Below are positions 46,784 through 54,264 of a stretch of 64,000 bases of DNA, piece after piece; position 1 is the stretch's first letter; each line of letters opens with the position of its first letter. This DNA comes from Heyndrickxia sp050281185. GTDB taxonomy: Bacteria > Bacillota > Bacilli > Bacillales > Bacillaceae_C. The notes under the pieces are model-generated. The model ran no database searches. It was not told the DNA's origin and worked only from the letters and a program-made list of their open reading frames with translations. The position numbers and the translations under genes are program-made. The DNA lies in assembly GCF_050281185.1 (NCBI RefSeq), contig NZ_JBNNWS010000016.1, forward strand, positions 80,472 to 144,471, given 5' to 3'.

Positions 46784-47833
46784 TTATTTTGCAAATGCAC
46801 CTTTATGGTCATATTGATTGTTATGAACGACATCAGATTTTAAATATTCCATGATATCATCTACAATTTCAATCCCGTTTTTACTATATTCTTCTATTAC
46901 GACGTCATTATTTTGACCTGGGTAGAGAACTTTAGAAAAACCAGGAGCTGGTTTAATTTGATTAAGGTCATTCATTGATTGAGATATATCATTTTTAAAC
47001 TCTGTTAATCCGGTAAAGAATTGTGGATTAATGACAATGTGAAGCTGACCTAATTTTCGATACTCTGATAAATTTTCATACATAGACGATACTTTATTTC
47101 CAAATGGTAATCCGAGAAGAATGCCAGATAAAACATCTACCATCATCGCTAGTCCATATCCTTTAGGTCCTGAAATTGGTAATAAAGCATTCACACTAAA
47201 AGGATCTGTTGTAGGTTCACCATTTTTATCAACTGCCCAAGTATCTGGAATTTGCTCATTTTTTGAGCGAGCATGTAGAATTTTCCCCCATGCTTGTACT
47301 GTAGTAGCCATATCTAAATTAAAACTTTCCCCATCATTTCCAGGTGCAGCAAAAGCAATTGGGTTCGTACCATAATATGGTTCTGCCCCGCCAAATGGTA
47401 CAACCATCGGATCGGATTGGCAAACAGAAAATCCGAGTACATTTTCCTTTGCCGCTTGTTGAGTAAAGTAAGAAATAGCACCACTATGAGAAATATCTCT
47501 TACTCCTACAATGGCCACTCCATTTTCCTTTGCCATTGCAATAGCTTCATCCATTGCTAATTTTGCTGCTACATGGCCTGAACCACCGTCACCATGAAAG
47601 ACACCTGTACAAGGACCAGTTTTTTCAAATTTAAAGTCAGGATTTGTATTAATTCCGCCTTTAGCAATTCTTTCTGCATAATACTCTACACGCATTGCAC
47701 CATGAGAATGAATTCCTCTTTCATCTGCAAATGTAAGTACATCTGCTGTTAATTCTGCATGATCTTCTTGAAGACCAGCTTTATGAAGTTTATTTTTTAT
47801 TAAATTGCTTAATTCTTCCTTACTTATTCTCAA
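46784..47833 (-). CDS. allD: Ureidoglycolate dehydrogenase (Ldh family), copy 2
   Basis: A second 349-residue Ldh-family dehydrogenase, clearly similar along its whole length to the adjacent copy; the same motifs are present (DERGIHSHGAMRVEYYAERI, SGPKGYGLAMMVDVLSGILLG). Both active-site regions are intact, so neither is obviously a pseudogene. The frame runs to 47884, but AGAGGTG stands 7 nt before TTG 47833, which gives the same N-terminus (RISKEEL versus RLSKEKL) and length as copy 1. A tandem duplication within the operon; a shift in substrate (other 2-hydroxyacids) is possible. Confidence 0.86.
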   Translation of the reverse strand: MRISKEELSNLIKNKLHKAGLQEDHAELTADVLTFADERGIHSHGAMRVEYYAERIAKGGINTNPDFKFEKTGPCTGVFHGDGGSGHVAAKLAMDEAIAMAKENGVAIVGVRDISHSGAISYFTQQAAKENVLGFSVCQSDPMVVPFGGAEPYYGTNPIAFAAPGNDGESFNLDMATTVQAWGKILHARSKNEQIPDTWAVDKNGEPTTDPFSVNALLPISGPKGYGLAMMVDVLSGILLGLPFGNKVSSMYENLSEYRKLGQLHIVINPQFFTGLTEFKNDISQSMNDLNQIKPAPGFSKVLYPGQNNDVVIEEYSKNGIEIVDDIMEYLKSDVVHNNQYDHKGAFAK

Positions 47834-47859
47834 TCCGAGACACCTCTTTGATTTAATTT

Positions 47860-48624
47860 TTAAAGGTCCGCATCGCGATTGCAATCTTTTGAGTAAACAT
47901 ATGTTAATGGCTCTCTACCAACTGCGTAGCAAGCTTGATGTACATATGGTCCCATAAAAATGTAATCGCCTTTTTTAACTGGAATCCATTCATTATCAAG
48001 ATTATACATACCTTCTCCAGATAATAGATATGCACCATGCTCTTGAACATGTGTTTCGATAAATGGATGACACGCAGCAGGATCAAATGAAAGAATATGG
48101 AAATTCATATCAAAGTCAAGATCCATAGGTAGTAGATCTTTAATATGAACATTGTGCATATCATCATAATCTCTGTATTCAATATTGTTAGCATGACCAG
48201 AAACAACCCATGGCTTGCGGCCTTCTAATGGTTTATGTTTTTGTTTATATAGGAATAAACGAGAATCACCAGCTTCAAGATTTTCTAAGTACATTTTTAC
48301 TCCAGGAGGGCAATATACATAGCCGCTTTCTTCCAATACGAATTCCTCTTCACCAGCTGTTACTTTTACTTTTCCGCCAAGGATATAAACAAATGATTCT
48401 ACATCATCTTGTCCACAGAAGCCTTCACTATTTTTTCCACCTTCGTGCATAGTGATAATATAATCAACAAAGCTTGCACCAAGTTTTGGTGATCCTAAAA
48501 TAGACATTGAACAATTTTCAAAACCAGGAACAACATTGTTTACTAAACCTTCTGGTGCGATTAGTGCATATAATCCGTGCTTAATAATAGATCTGCTTGA
48601 AAGTAAGTCTTTTGGATAACCCAT
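47860..48624 (-). CDS. allE: (S)-Ureidoglycine aminohydrolase
   Basis: A 254-residue bicupin protein of the YlbA/UGlyAH family. The N-terminus YPKDLLSSRSIIKHGLYALI, the first cupin (GEEEFVLEESGYVYCPPG) and the second cupin with metal-ligand type residues (ETHVQEHGAYLLSGEGMY, GPYVHQACYAVG) are present. The Mn-dependent enzyme releases ammonia from (S)-ureidoglycine to give (S)-ureidoglycolate. It follows allC in the E. coli-like order allC-allE-allD. Start ATG with AAAGGAGA. Confidence 0.93.
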   Translation of the reverse strand: MGYPKDLLSSRSIIKHGLYALIAPEGLVNNVVPGFENCSMSILGSPKLGASFVDYIITMHEGGKNSEGFCGQDDVESFVYILGGKVKVTAGEEEFVLEESGYVYCPPGVKMYLENLEAGDSRLFLYKQKHKPLEGRKPWVVSGHANNIEYRDYDDMHNVHIKDLLPMDLDFDMNFHILSFDPAACHPFIETHVQEHGAYLLSGEGMYNLDNEWIPVKKGDYIFMGPYVHQACYAVGREPLTYVYSKDCNRDADL

Positions 48625-48663
48625 AGTTACATTCTCCTTTGTTTTCCTTATTTTGATTCATAC

Positions 48664-49932
48664 TTATTCTTTATATGCTAATTCATAAAGCGAACCAATT
48701 AATGCTTTAACACCTTCTGCTAAATCTGCTGGTTCAGTAAACTCAGCAGGGTTATGGCTTATTCCCTTTAAGCTTGGTACAAATAGCATTGCTGTTGGAG
48801 CAAAAGGTGCAATAATTTGAGAATCATGGCCCGCACCACTGTGCATTAGCTTATAATTTAAGCCATTTTCTTTACATTGTTTTTCAATTAATTCAACGAT
48901 GTTTGAATCCATTGGAACAGGATCTGCATCCATCCACATGTCAATCTTAGTTTCTACTTCGTGGTTGTTCGAAATTTCTTTCATTCGTTTCGACATCTTT
49001 TCAGTAAACGAAACAAGAGCTTCTTTATCTGTATGGCGAACATCAATAGTGAAAATCGCTTTACCAGGAACAACATTCACAATATTTGGCTGAGCTTCGA
49101 TTTTTCCAACTGTTGCAACAAGTGGATCGCCTATTTCTTTTGCCATTGTGATAATGTCAAATATCATTTGGCTTGCAGCAAAGACAGCATCTTTTCTGTA
49201 ACCCATAGGAGTTGTACCAGCATGATTTGCTTCCCCAGTTATTTCAATAGTAAATCGTCTTTGTCCAACAATACTATGAACAACACCAACTGATTTTTTT
49301 TCAATTTCTAAGACATTGCCTTGCTCAACATGTATTTCAACAAATGCTTTTATGTCATTTCGAGGTGCTTTATCTTCATCCCTGAAACCAAAACCTGATT
49401 CTTTCATTGCTTCAACAAAAGGAACCCCTTCGAAGTCCGAAATGGTTTCTACCTCTTCACGCTTTGCTAGGCCTACAATGTTTTTTGAACCCCAAAATGT
49501 ATAAGGAAAACGGCTACCTTCTTCTTCCGCCATTGAAACAACTTCAATATTACGTAATGGTTGACCATATGTTTCCTTTAAATACTTAATAGCCAGAATT
49601 CCAGCAACAATTCCGTACTGCCCATCGTACTTCCCACCATTCTTTACTGTATCAACATGTGAACCAGTAAGAATAGTCTCAGCTGTATTTTTACCTTTTA
49701 AGGTACCAAACAAATTTCCAATTTCATCAAATCGAGCTTCTAACCCTTCATTCTCTATCCAATCTTTCAGAGCATGTTGTGCTTCCACCCATTCTTTGGA
49801 ATAAAGAAGACGCGAGACGCCACCTTCTGGGTCCTTACCATAGCTCCCCAGCCATTCAAGCCTCGCAGCTGATTCTTCAGCCAGCTTATCCATTTGAGGG
49901 ACTTTTACGTTAGTTCCGTCAGACATTCTCAT
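48664..49932 (-). CDS. allC: Allantoate amidohydrolase
   Basis: A 422-residue M20-family metallohydrolase. Dinuclear metal motifs: GSHVDTVKNGGKYDGQYG near 92-110, the paired glutamates in AEEEGSRFPYTFWGSK, EIHVEQG, the dimer/lid loop HAGTTPMGYRKDAV and the C-terminal GAGHDSQ. It converts allantoate to (S)-ureidoglycine, CO2 and ammonia. Length and motifs match E. coli AllC and B. subtilis PucF. It is the first gene of the long minus-strand operon (allC-allE-allD-allD-allF-allG-allK). Ureidoimidazoline- or carbamoyl-amino-acid hydrolases share the fold, but context decides. Confidence 0.9.
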   Translation of the reverse strand: MRMSDGTNVKVPQMDKLAEESAARLEWLGSYGKDPEGGVSRLLYSKEWVEAQHALKDWIENEGLEARFDEIGNLFGTLKGKNTAETILTGSHVDTVKNGGKYDGQYGIVAGILAIKYLKETYGQPLRNIEVVSMAEEEGSRFPYTFWGSKNIVGLAKREEVETISDFEGVPFVEAMKESGFGFRDEDKAPRNDIKAFVEIHVEQGNVLEIEKKSVGVVHSIVGQRRFTIEITGEANHAGTTPMGYRKDAVFAASQMIFDIITMAKEIGDPLVATVGKIEAQPNIVNVVPGKAIFTIDVRHTDKEALVSFTEKMSKRMKEISNNHEVETKIDMWMDADPVPMDSNIVELIEKQCKENGLNYKLMHSGAGHDSQIIAPFAPTAMLFVPSLKGISHNPAEFTEPADLAEGVKALIGSLYELAYKE

Positions 49933-50304
49933 TCATCCCTTTCATTATTAGTATCTTTTTTAGAACATCAAAATGTTCGGATTAAAATAAGTATAAATAG
50001 TAATACAACTAAATTTTTGTTAGCAACATCAATTTCAATTCCTTTATGAATTAGCAAATTCTTTGGAATTGATGTACTAACTATCCTATAAAATACGTGT
50101 TTTTTTGAGTAAACTCTCCCTACCTAAAACACTTAATCCTTCATGTTTCATTGTAAGCGTTAAGACATTGATAGTCTTTATACGATGTGAATAAAGATTA
50201 TTTGTTATTTTGTACATTATAAACAAATAGAACCCATCAACTTTATTATAAAATAATACTACTAAGTTGATTAACAATTCATAAAGGAAGAGTGTGAACT
50301 AAAT
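49933..50304. promoter_or_regulatory. Divergent control region of the allC operon and the hydrolase gene
   Basis: A 372-bp gap. It holds: GAACAT-CAAA-ATGTTC at 49963-49978; an imperfect long inverted repeat GTTAGcaACATCAATT (50019-50034) with AATTGATGTacTAAC (50067-50081); and a cre-like CcpA site TTGTAAGCGTTAAGA at 50151-50165 with one mismatch. A weak promoter TTGCTA (50021-50026) toward allC overlaps the long repeat. No gene is visible. Confidence 0.5.
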
Positions 50305-51174
50305 ATGAATAAAACGACAATTATATACAAAAAAACAAGTTATTTTGAATTAAAGGGTGATTTTTATGCTTCCCCACAAAAATTCAGTCCAGTCATTGTT
50401 TATATTCATGGTGGAGGTCTTTTTTGGGGATCAAGAAATGATTTAAAAAAAGAACAGATAGAATTTTATCATGATGCAGGTTTTAACATCTTCTCTATTG
50501 ATTATCGATTAGCACCTGAGTCCAAACTTACTGACATTAAAGAGGATATTATTACGGCTCTTTCCTGGTTAGAAAATGAAGGTACTAAAGAATTCGATTA
50601 TGATCCTAATAAAATTGCGGTTATCGGAAGTTCTGCAGGCGGGTATCTTGCCTTGCTTTCAGGAACCTTAAATAAAAAGCCTAAAGCCATTGTTTCCTTA
50701 TATGGTTATGGTGATATTACTGGGGAATGGGCAATTAAACCGAGCCCTCACTATCAAAAAATGACAGCTGTTCCAAAAGAATTGGCTAAAATGCTCGTTT
50801 CAAACAATATCATTTCTGAAGGTCCAATAGAAAAACGTTATGCGATATATATGTATGCTAGACAACAAGCGTCATGGATTGAAGATATAAGCGGTCTTAA
50901 TGCGAGGACAAGCAAAGAAGAGCTTACTCAGTTTTGTCCACTCTATTATCAAAATAACGATTTTCCTCCAACTTTGCTTTTGCATGGAACAAATGACGAA
51001 GATGTACCATATGAGCAATCCGTTTTAATGTCTGAGAAAATAAACGAGTCCGGAGGTTCATGTAAGTTAATAACTATACAAAATGGAAAGCATGTATTTG
51101 ATGAAGAGTGGGAAAATCCGATTGTCCAAGATGCGTTTAAAGAAATCATTACATTTTTAAAAGAAAATTTATAA
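50305..51174 (+). CDS. Alpha/beta hydrolase (HSL-type esterase/lipase family)
   Basis: A 289-residue alpha/beta-hydrolase. The oxyanion motif HGGG (35-38), nucleophile motif GSSAGG with Ser-110, the acid region GTNDEDVPYEQ and the histidine region NGKHVFDEEW complete the triad. DYRLAPE is typical of the hormone-sensitive-lipase family. No signal peptide. The substrate is unknown. It is divergent from the allC operon with a shared control region, so an accessory role in purine-ring breakdown (ester or amide cleavage) is possible but unproved. ATG with AAGGAAGAG upstream and a terminator just downstream. Confidence 0.78.
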   Translation: MNKTTIIYKKTSYFELKGDFYASPQKFSPVIVYIHGGGLFWGSRNDLKKEQIEFYHDAGFNIFSIDYRLAPESKLTDIKEDIITALSWLENEGTKEFDYDPNKIAVIGSSAGGYLALLSGTLNKKPKAIVSLYGYGDITGEWAIKPSPHYQKMTAVPKELAKMLVSNNIISEGPIEKRYAIYMYARQQASWIEDISGLNARTSKEELTQFCPLYYQNNDFPPTLLLHGTNDEDVPYEQSVLMSEKINESGGSCKLITIQNGKHVFDEEWENPIVQDAFKEIITFLKENL

Positions 51175-51187
51175 TCTTATATTAGAG

Positions 51188-51218
51188 GCAGTCTCAAAAG
51201 TGAGATTGCTTTTTTATT
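51188..51218 (+). terminator. Terminator of the hydrolase gene
   Basis: Stem GCAGTCTCA/TGAGATTGC (one G-T pair) with a 4-nt loop, followed by TTTTTTATT, about 15 nt beyond the stop. Confidence 0.88.
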
Positions 51219-51220
51219 AA

Positions 51221-51447
51221 GGCTCTTTTCGTATAAATTGTTGTTTTTAGACTATAAACTTAGTCCGTTGATTTCCGCTACAGACACTTGCTTTCCGCAG
51301 GGAGGGATGGGAGCCTCCTCGGCGTTACCTCCTGTGAGGTCTCCCACTTCCCTCTTTTTCCCGCAGGAGTCAAGTGTCCTCCGCTACAATCAACTCAGAT
51401 TGTTAAAAAAATATTACTAAAAAGCAACAAACTTTACGAAAACAGCC
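51221..51447. mobile_element. Miniature inverted-repeat element with 8-bp target duplication
   Basis: The ends GGCTCTTTTCGTATAAATTG and, on the complement, GGCTGTTTTCGTAAAGTTTG form an inverted repeat of about 30 bp. A perfect 8-bp direct repeat, TTTATTAA, flanks the element (51213-51220 and 51448-51455). The inner 130 bp is GC-rich and folds on itself (TTGATT...AATCAA, GACACTTG...CAAGTGTC); it belongs to the widespread TTTCCGC-type repeats of Bacillaceae. No coding capacity. The 8-bp duplication would fit mobilisation by an ISL3-type transposase, which is inferred. Confidence 0.85.
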
Positions 51448-51453
51448 TTTATT

Positions 51454-51493
51454 AAAAAAAAAAGCGATTAGGTCTTATACACTCTAATCGCTT
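51454..51493 (-). terminator. Terminator of the NCS2 permease gene
   Basis: Stem AAGCGATTAG/CTAATCGCTT with a 12-nt loop, followed on the minus strand by ten T. It starts about 20 nt beyond the permease stop. Confidence 0.92.
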
Positions 51494-51513
51494 CATTAAT
51501 TATTTCTACTTGC

Positions 51514-52857
51514 TTATGCAATATTCCCTTTTTTTGATTGTGCTTCTTCAACCGTCCCATATCGATCCCATTTAAATAAATTTTCCAGTATTAACGCTAA
51601 AAGAATTCCCATCATTAATCCACTACTAAGAAGTGGACGAATAAAGCTTGGAATTGATTCAAAATAGGATGCAGGTAATGTCATGATAATGATTCCTACA
51701 AACAAAGGAATAGCTGAACGATAAACATTAAGCGTATTAAATTTAACCTGTTTAAAAAATGTCCATGAAGAATTTAATAGCAATAAATATGATACAAATA
51801 AAACCGCACTACCTATGCTTAATGGTAATTTTGAGAAAAAGTGCCCTATTGGAGGGATAAGCCCCATTACTAAAAACATGAATCCCCCTAAAACGAAAGG
51901 TATTCTTTTGATTATACCTGTTTGACTAAGAAAGCCGATAGACGACACATAAGGGGAATATGGAACAAGTCCAAATACCCCAGCAATGGCTGTAAATATA
52001 CCAGTTATGGTAAAAGAAGAACGGTATTGAGACTTAGTTGTTTCCACTTTGTACATGCCTTCAGTACCTTTTAATGCCCCAAATGTATTAGCAGTATTTA
52101 GCAAACCTGCAAGAACAGTTGTTATGATAATCCCAATGTTCCATGCAGGTTTCCCTAGTGGGAATAACTCAAGTTTAAATGATGATGTTTGACCAACTGA
52201 ATTTTCTGTTTTAAAAATAAGTGCATAGGCAACCCAACCAATAATAATACCGATAAGCAATCCATACTTTCTAATAGATGGCGGGGCTTTAATACTAACG
52301 ATAATGACAATAATGACAATAATAATTGACAATAGGGATACGGATAAATCGATATGTGCACCTTGGGCCTGGTTTCCAAAAGGAATGCCAAGCATCCCTT
52401 TTAAGAAGATGCCAATTATTTGACATCCAAATAAAAACATAAATACTCCCATTACAGCAGGATTAAATAATTTTGAAATATGTGGTCCCACTCCAGACAC
52501 ACCAATAATTACGGTTATGATTGCAGAAATGATAATACCTACAGTCAGACTGCCGCCCAACTCGGTTAATGAAATACCTTGGGCAACAGCAGAGTTACAA
52601 AGTGTTAGGATAACACCCCACCACAGACCTGACTGCCCTTCCATGATTGCCCTCCTATGCCCAAAAAAAGCTTGCACGATACATGCTAAACCTGTTACAA
52701 CAAAGGAAAGCTGCAGCAAATTTACAATTTTGCTTGCAGGGAGTCCAAAAGCCGCTCCAACTGTAATAGGAATGACAACAATATTGGTAAAAATAAAAAA
52801 GAGCCATTGTAAGCCCGATATCCAATTGTTTGATTTTAGTAATTCTTTTATGATAAT
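51514..52857 (-). CDS. NCS2-family purine/pyrimidine permease, YbbY-like
   Basis: About 447 residues with 12-13 membrane segments, resembling E. coli YbbY of the allantoin cluster (GHRRAIMEGQSGLWWG, LLNTANTFGALKGTEG, VPYSPYVSSIG). The first ATG/GTG/TTG-type start in frame is TTG 52719, but the upstream 46 codons are in frame and match the YbbY N-terminus (GLQWLFFIFTNIVVIP). An in-frame TGA lies at 52888-52890. The real start must therefore be a rare ATT/ATC/ATA (52857, 52854 or 52851) behind AGAAGG, or ATG 52871 followed by a frameshift. It follows allH by under 20 bp. Substrate likely allantoin or uracil/xanthine. Confidence 0.78.
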   Translation of the reverse strand: MIIKELLKSNNWISGLQWLFFIFTNIVVIPITVGAAFGLPASKIVNLLQLSFVVTGLACIVQAFFGHRRAIMEGQSGLWWGVILTLCNSAVAQGISLTELGGSLTVGIIISAIITVIIGVSGVGPHISKLFNPAVMGVFMFLFGCQIIGIFLKGMLGIPFGNQAQGAHIDLSVSLLSIIIVIIVIIVSIKAPPSIRKYGLLIGIIIGWVAYALIFKTENSVGQTSSFKLELFPLGKPAWNIGIIITTVLAGLLNTANTFGALKGTEGMYKVETTKSQYRSSFTITGIFTAIAGVFGLVPYSPYVSSIGFLSQTGIIKRIPFVLGGFMFLVMGLIPPIGHFFSKLPLSIGSAVLFVSYLLLLNSSWTFFKQVKFNTLNVYRSAIPLFVGIIIMTLPASYFESIPSFIRPLLSSGLMMGILLALILENLFKWDRYGTVEEAQSKKGNIA

Positions 52858-52874
52858 CGCCTTCTTTTCATTAT

Positions 52875-53828
52875 TTATAGGCTCTTTTCAATATGTAAAG
52901 CCTTTATTCCTAATAAAATACCTAGTAATGTGTCTGTACCAGAAGTATGCCCTATTTGTTTCATTTCTTCGAGGGACTTCAAGAATTCAGAACCTAGTGG
53001 ATGATCCATGACATTACACATTTGGATGAGGTGTGAATGGAATTTATTTTCTGTTGCATATAATAAATACTCATAGGCGATATGTGTTGTCCTTTTTCTT
53101 CCGTACACCAGTAAATATCTTTTCAGTTGTTCTTGAAAAGTTCCCTGTGTTCCATATAGTGAAGAAAGGATGGCACACACACCTGTCAAAACATCGTCCC
53201 CACTCGGTGTAAGCCCTAAACCTCTGCCAATCCAATAATTAAATACCGATGCTGGATTAACCGTTTGATCACCTTGAACAAGTTTTACTAAATGATTCAT
53301 TTCATTTAATAGTTGAAAATCACTGCTTAAAAGTAACTTAGATAATAAAAAATTGACTATACTCTTTTTTTCTTCTGCGGTTTGTGCCAGACCAGGTAGC
53401 CAATCCGATTCAAGAAATTTATTGGAAACATAATGGAAATTATCCATTAAATTTGTTTGATTAATTCTGCGTTTAGTAAAAGAATGAGATTTCGATTCAA
53501 CTTGATTTAATGAGAGAATTATTCCTTCAGTAAAAACGAGCTTTCTAGATAATTTATCCCAACTGACAGATTGTTTATTCCTTATTTGTCCAATCAGTTT
53601 TTGTACATCGTTTTGATTTAAACCGATTCCAAATGGGGCTAACCCGTTCTCGAGTGCACCAACATGAACAAGACTTTCACCGAAAACCAAGTTAAAACTG
53701 TTAGTAAAAACACTATGGACGCAGCCTTGAGGATTCTTTTCAAGGATTTTATCAATTTCAGTACTTATAAGAGATGCGGTCCATTCCATCCTTTTACCGT
53801 TATTACTTTCTTCCAGTGAAATACTCAA
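52875..53828 (-). CDS. allH: Oxamate carbamoyltransferase subunit AllH (DUF2877, YlbF family)
   Basis: About 317 residues with the DUF2877 signatures IGRGLGLTPSGDDVLTGV near 210 and GHTSGTDTLLGILLG near 290; E. coli YlbF is the third subunit (AllH) of oxamic transcarbamylase. It is separated from allF-allG by about 7 kb. Start: TTG 53828 stands 6 nt after AGGGGTG, the best ribosome site. The frame continues upstream through a miniature element to ATG 53978; ATG 53870 inside that element would add MNTKTAYINDVGVN. Residues upstream of 53828 are probably not native. It leads a two-gene unit with the NCS2 permease. Confidence 0.83.
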   Translation of the reverse strand: MSISLEESNNGKRMEWTASLISTEIDKILEKNPQGCVHSVFTNSFNLVFGESLVHVGALENGLAPFGIGLNQNDVQKLIGQIRNKQSVSWDKLSRKLVFTEGIILSLNQVESKSHSFTKRRINQTNLMDNFHYVSNKFLESDWLPGLAQTAEEKKSIVNFLLSKLLLSSDFQLLNEMNHLVKLVQGDQTVNPASVFNYWIGRGLGLTPSGDDVLTGVCAILSSLYGTQGTFQEQLKRYLLVYGRKRTTHIAYEYLLYATENKFHSHLIQMCNVMDHPLGSEFLKSLEEMKQIGHTSGTDTLLGILLGIKALHIEKSL

Positions 53829-53855
53829 TCCATTCACCCCTACATCATTTATATA

Positions 53856-54046
53856 GGCTGTTTTCGTATTCATTGTTAAAATCCTAAAGCCGATTTTAAC
53901 CTGTTGCTTTTCGTAATTTGTTTTATATCCTAAATTAGACTTAGTTTTGTGGCAACTTTTCTTAAATAGGATATCCATTCTTAAGCCGAATGAGGAACTT
54001 TATAAGATTTTCTTTTACAAAAGCAACAAAGTTTAAGAAAAGAGCC
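53856..54046. mobile_element. Miniature inverted-repeat element in the allH leader
   Basis: The ends GGCTGTTTTCGTATTCATTG and, on the complement, GGCTCTTTTCTTAAACTTTG form the family terminal inverted repeat. A perfect 8-bp duplication TTTATATA flanks it (53848-53855 and 54047-54054). Length 191 bp, no transposase. It lies between the candidate allH promoter (54127-54155) and the allH start, so it is transcribed as leader and supplies in-frame ATG codons. Confidence 0.88.
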
Positions 54047-54126
54047 TTTATATATTATCAAACCTAAAATGCTTCAATTTACAACTTTCAATTTATTTTT
54101 TCCTTTTTTATCTTCGCATCATCACT

Positions 54127-54155
54127 ATTTTAGATACTTTTATGAAAATTGTCAT
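54127..54155 (-). promoter_or_regulatory. SigA-type promoter of allH
   Basis: On the minus strand ATGACA (54150-54155), 17 bp, TAAAAT (54127-54132): each box differs from consensus at one position. The -35 box touches the pucR palindrome. Confidence 0.65.
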
Positions 54156-54156
54156 T

Positions 54157-54208
54157 GTTTAAAGTGACTAAAATACCCCTTGCATTTTAGTCACTTTAAA
54201 CGTATGAT
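54157..54208 (+). promoter_or_regulatory. 18-bp palindrome and promoter of pucR
   Basis: GTTTAAAGTGACTAAAAT (54157-54174) and its exact complement ATTTTAGTCACTTTAAAC (54184-54201) flank a 9-nt centre. A candidate pucR promoter, TTGCAT (54180-54185), 17 bp, TATGAT (54203-54208), is overlapped by the right arm. The left arm abuts the -35 box of the divergent allH promoter. Without a T-run it is more likely an operator than a terminator; PucR is the obvious candidate binder. Confidence 0.65.
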
Positions 54209-54264
54209 AGTTAGGTAAAAAGAATTAATTATCGCTTAAACTTTTTAATATAGAGGGATATACT

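Noticed and set aside
46784..47884. Possible second-copy pseudogene of allD
   Set aside because: The frame is complete, equal in length to its paralogue after start correction, and keeps the family motifs.
50086..50277. Minus-strand open frame of 63 codons in the allC-hydrolase control region
   Set aside because: No ribosome site or family resemblance, and it overlaps the inverted repeat and cre-like site.
49933..50304. TnrA/GlnR box near the allC operon
   Set aside because: TGTTATTTTGTACA near 50200 has the TGT/ACA ends but is three bases too short for the TGTNA-N7-TNACA consensus.
53829..53978. Long N-terminus of AllH starting at 53978
   Set aside because: Most of it is encoded by the inserted miniature element, and the better ribosome site is before TTG 53828. 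It remains possible that translation starts inside the element.
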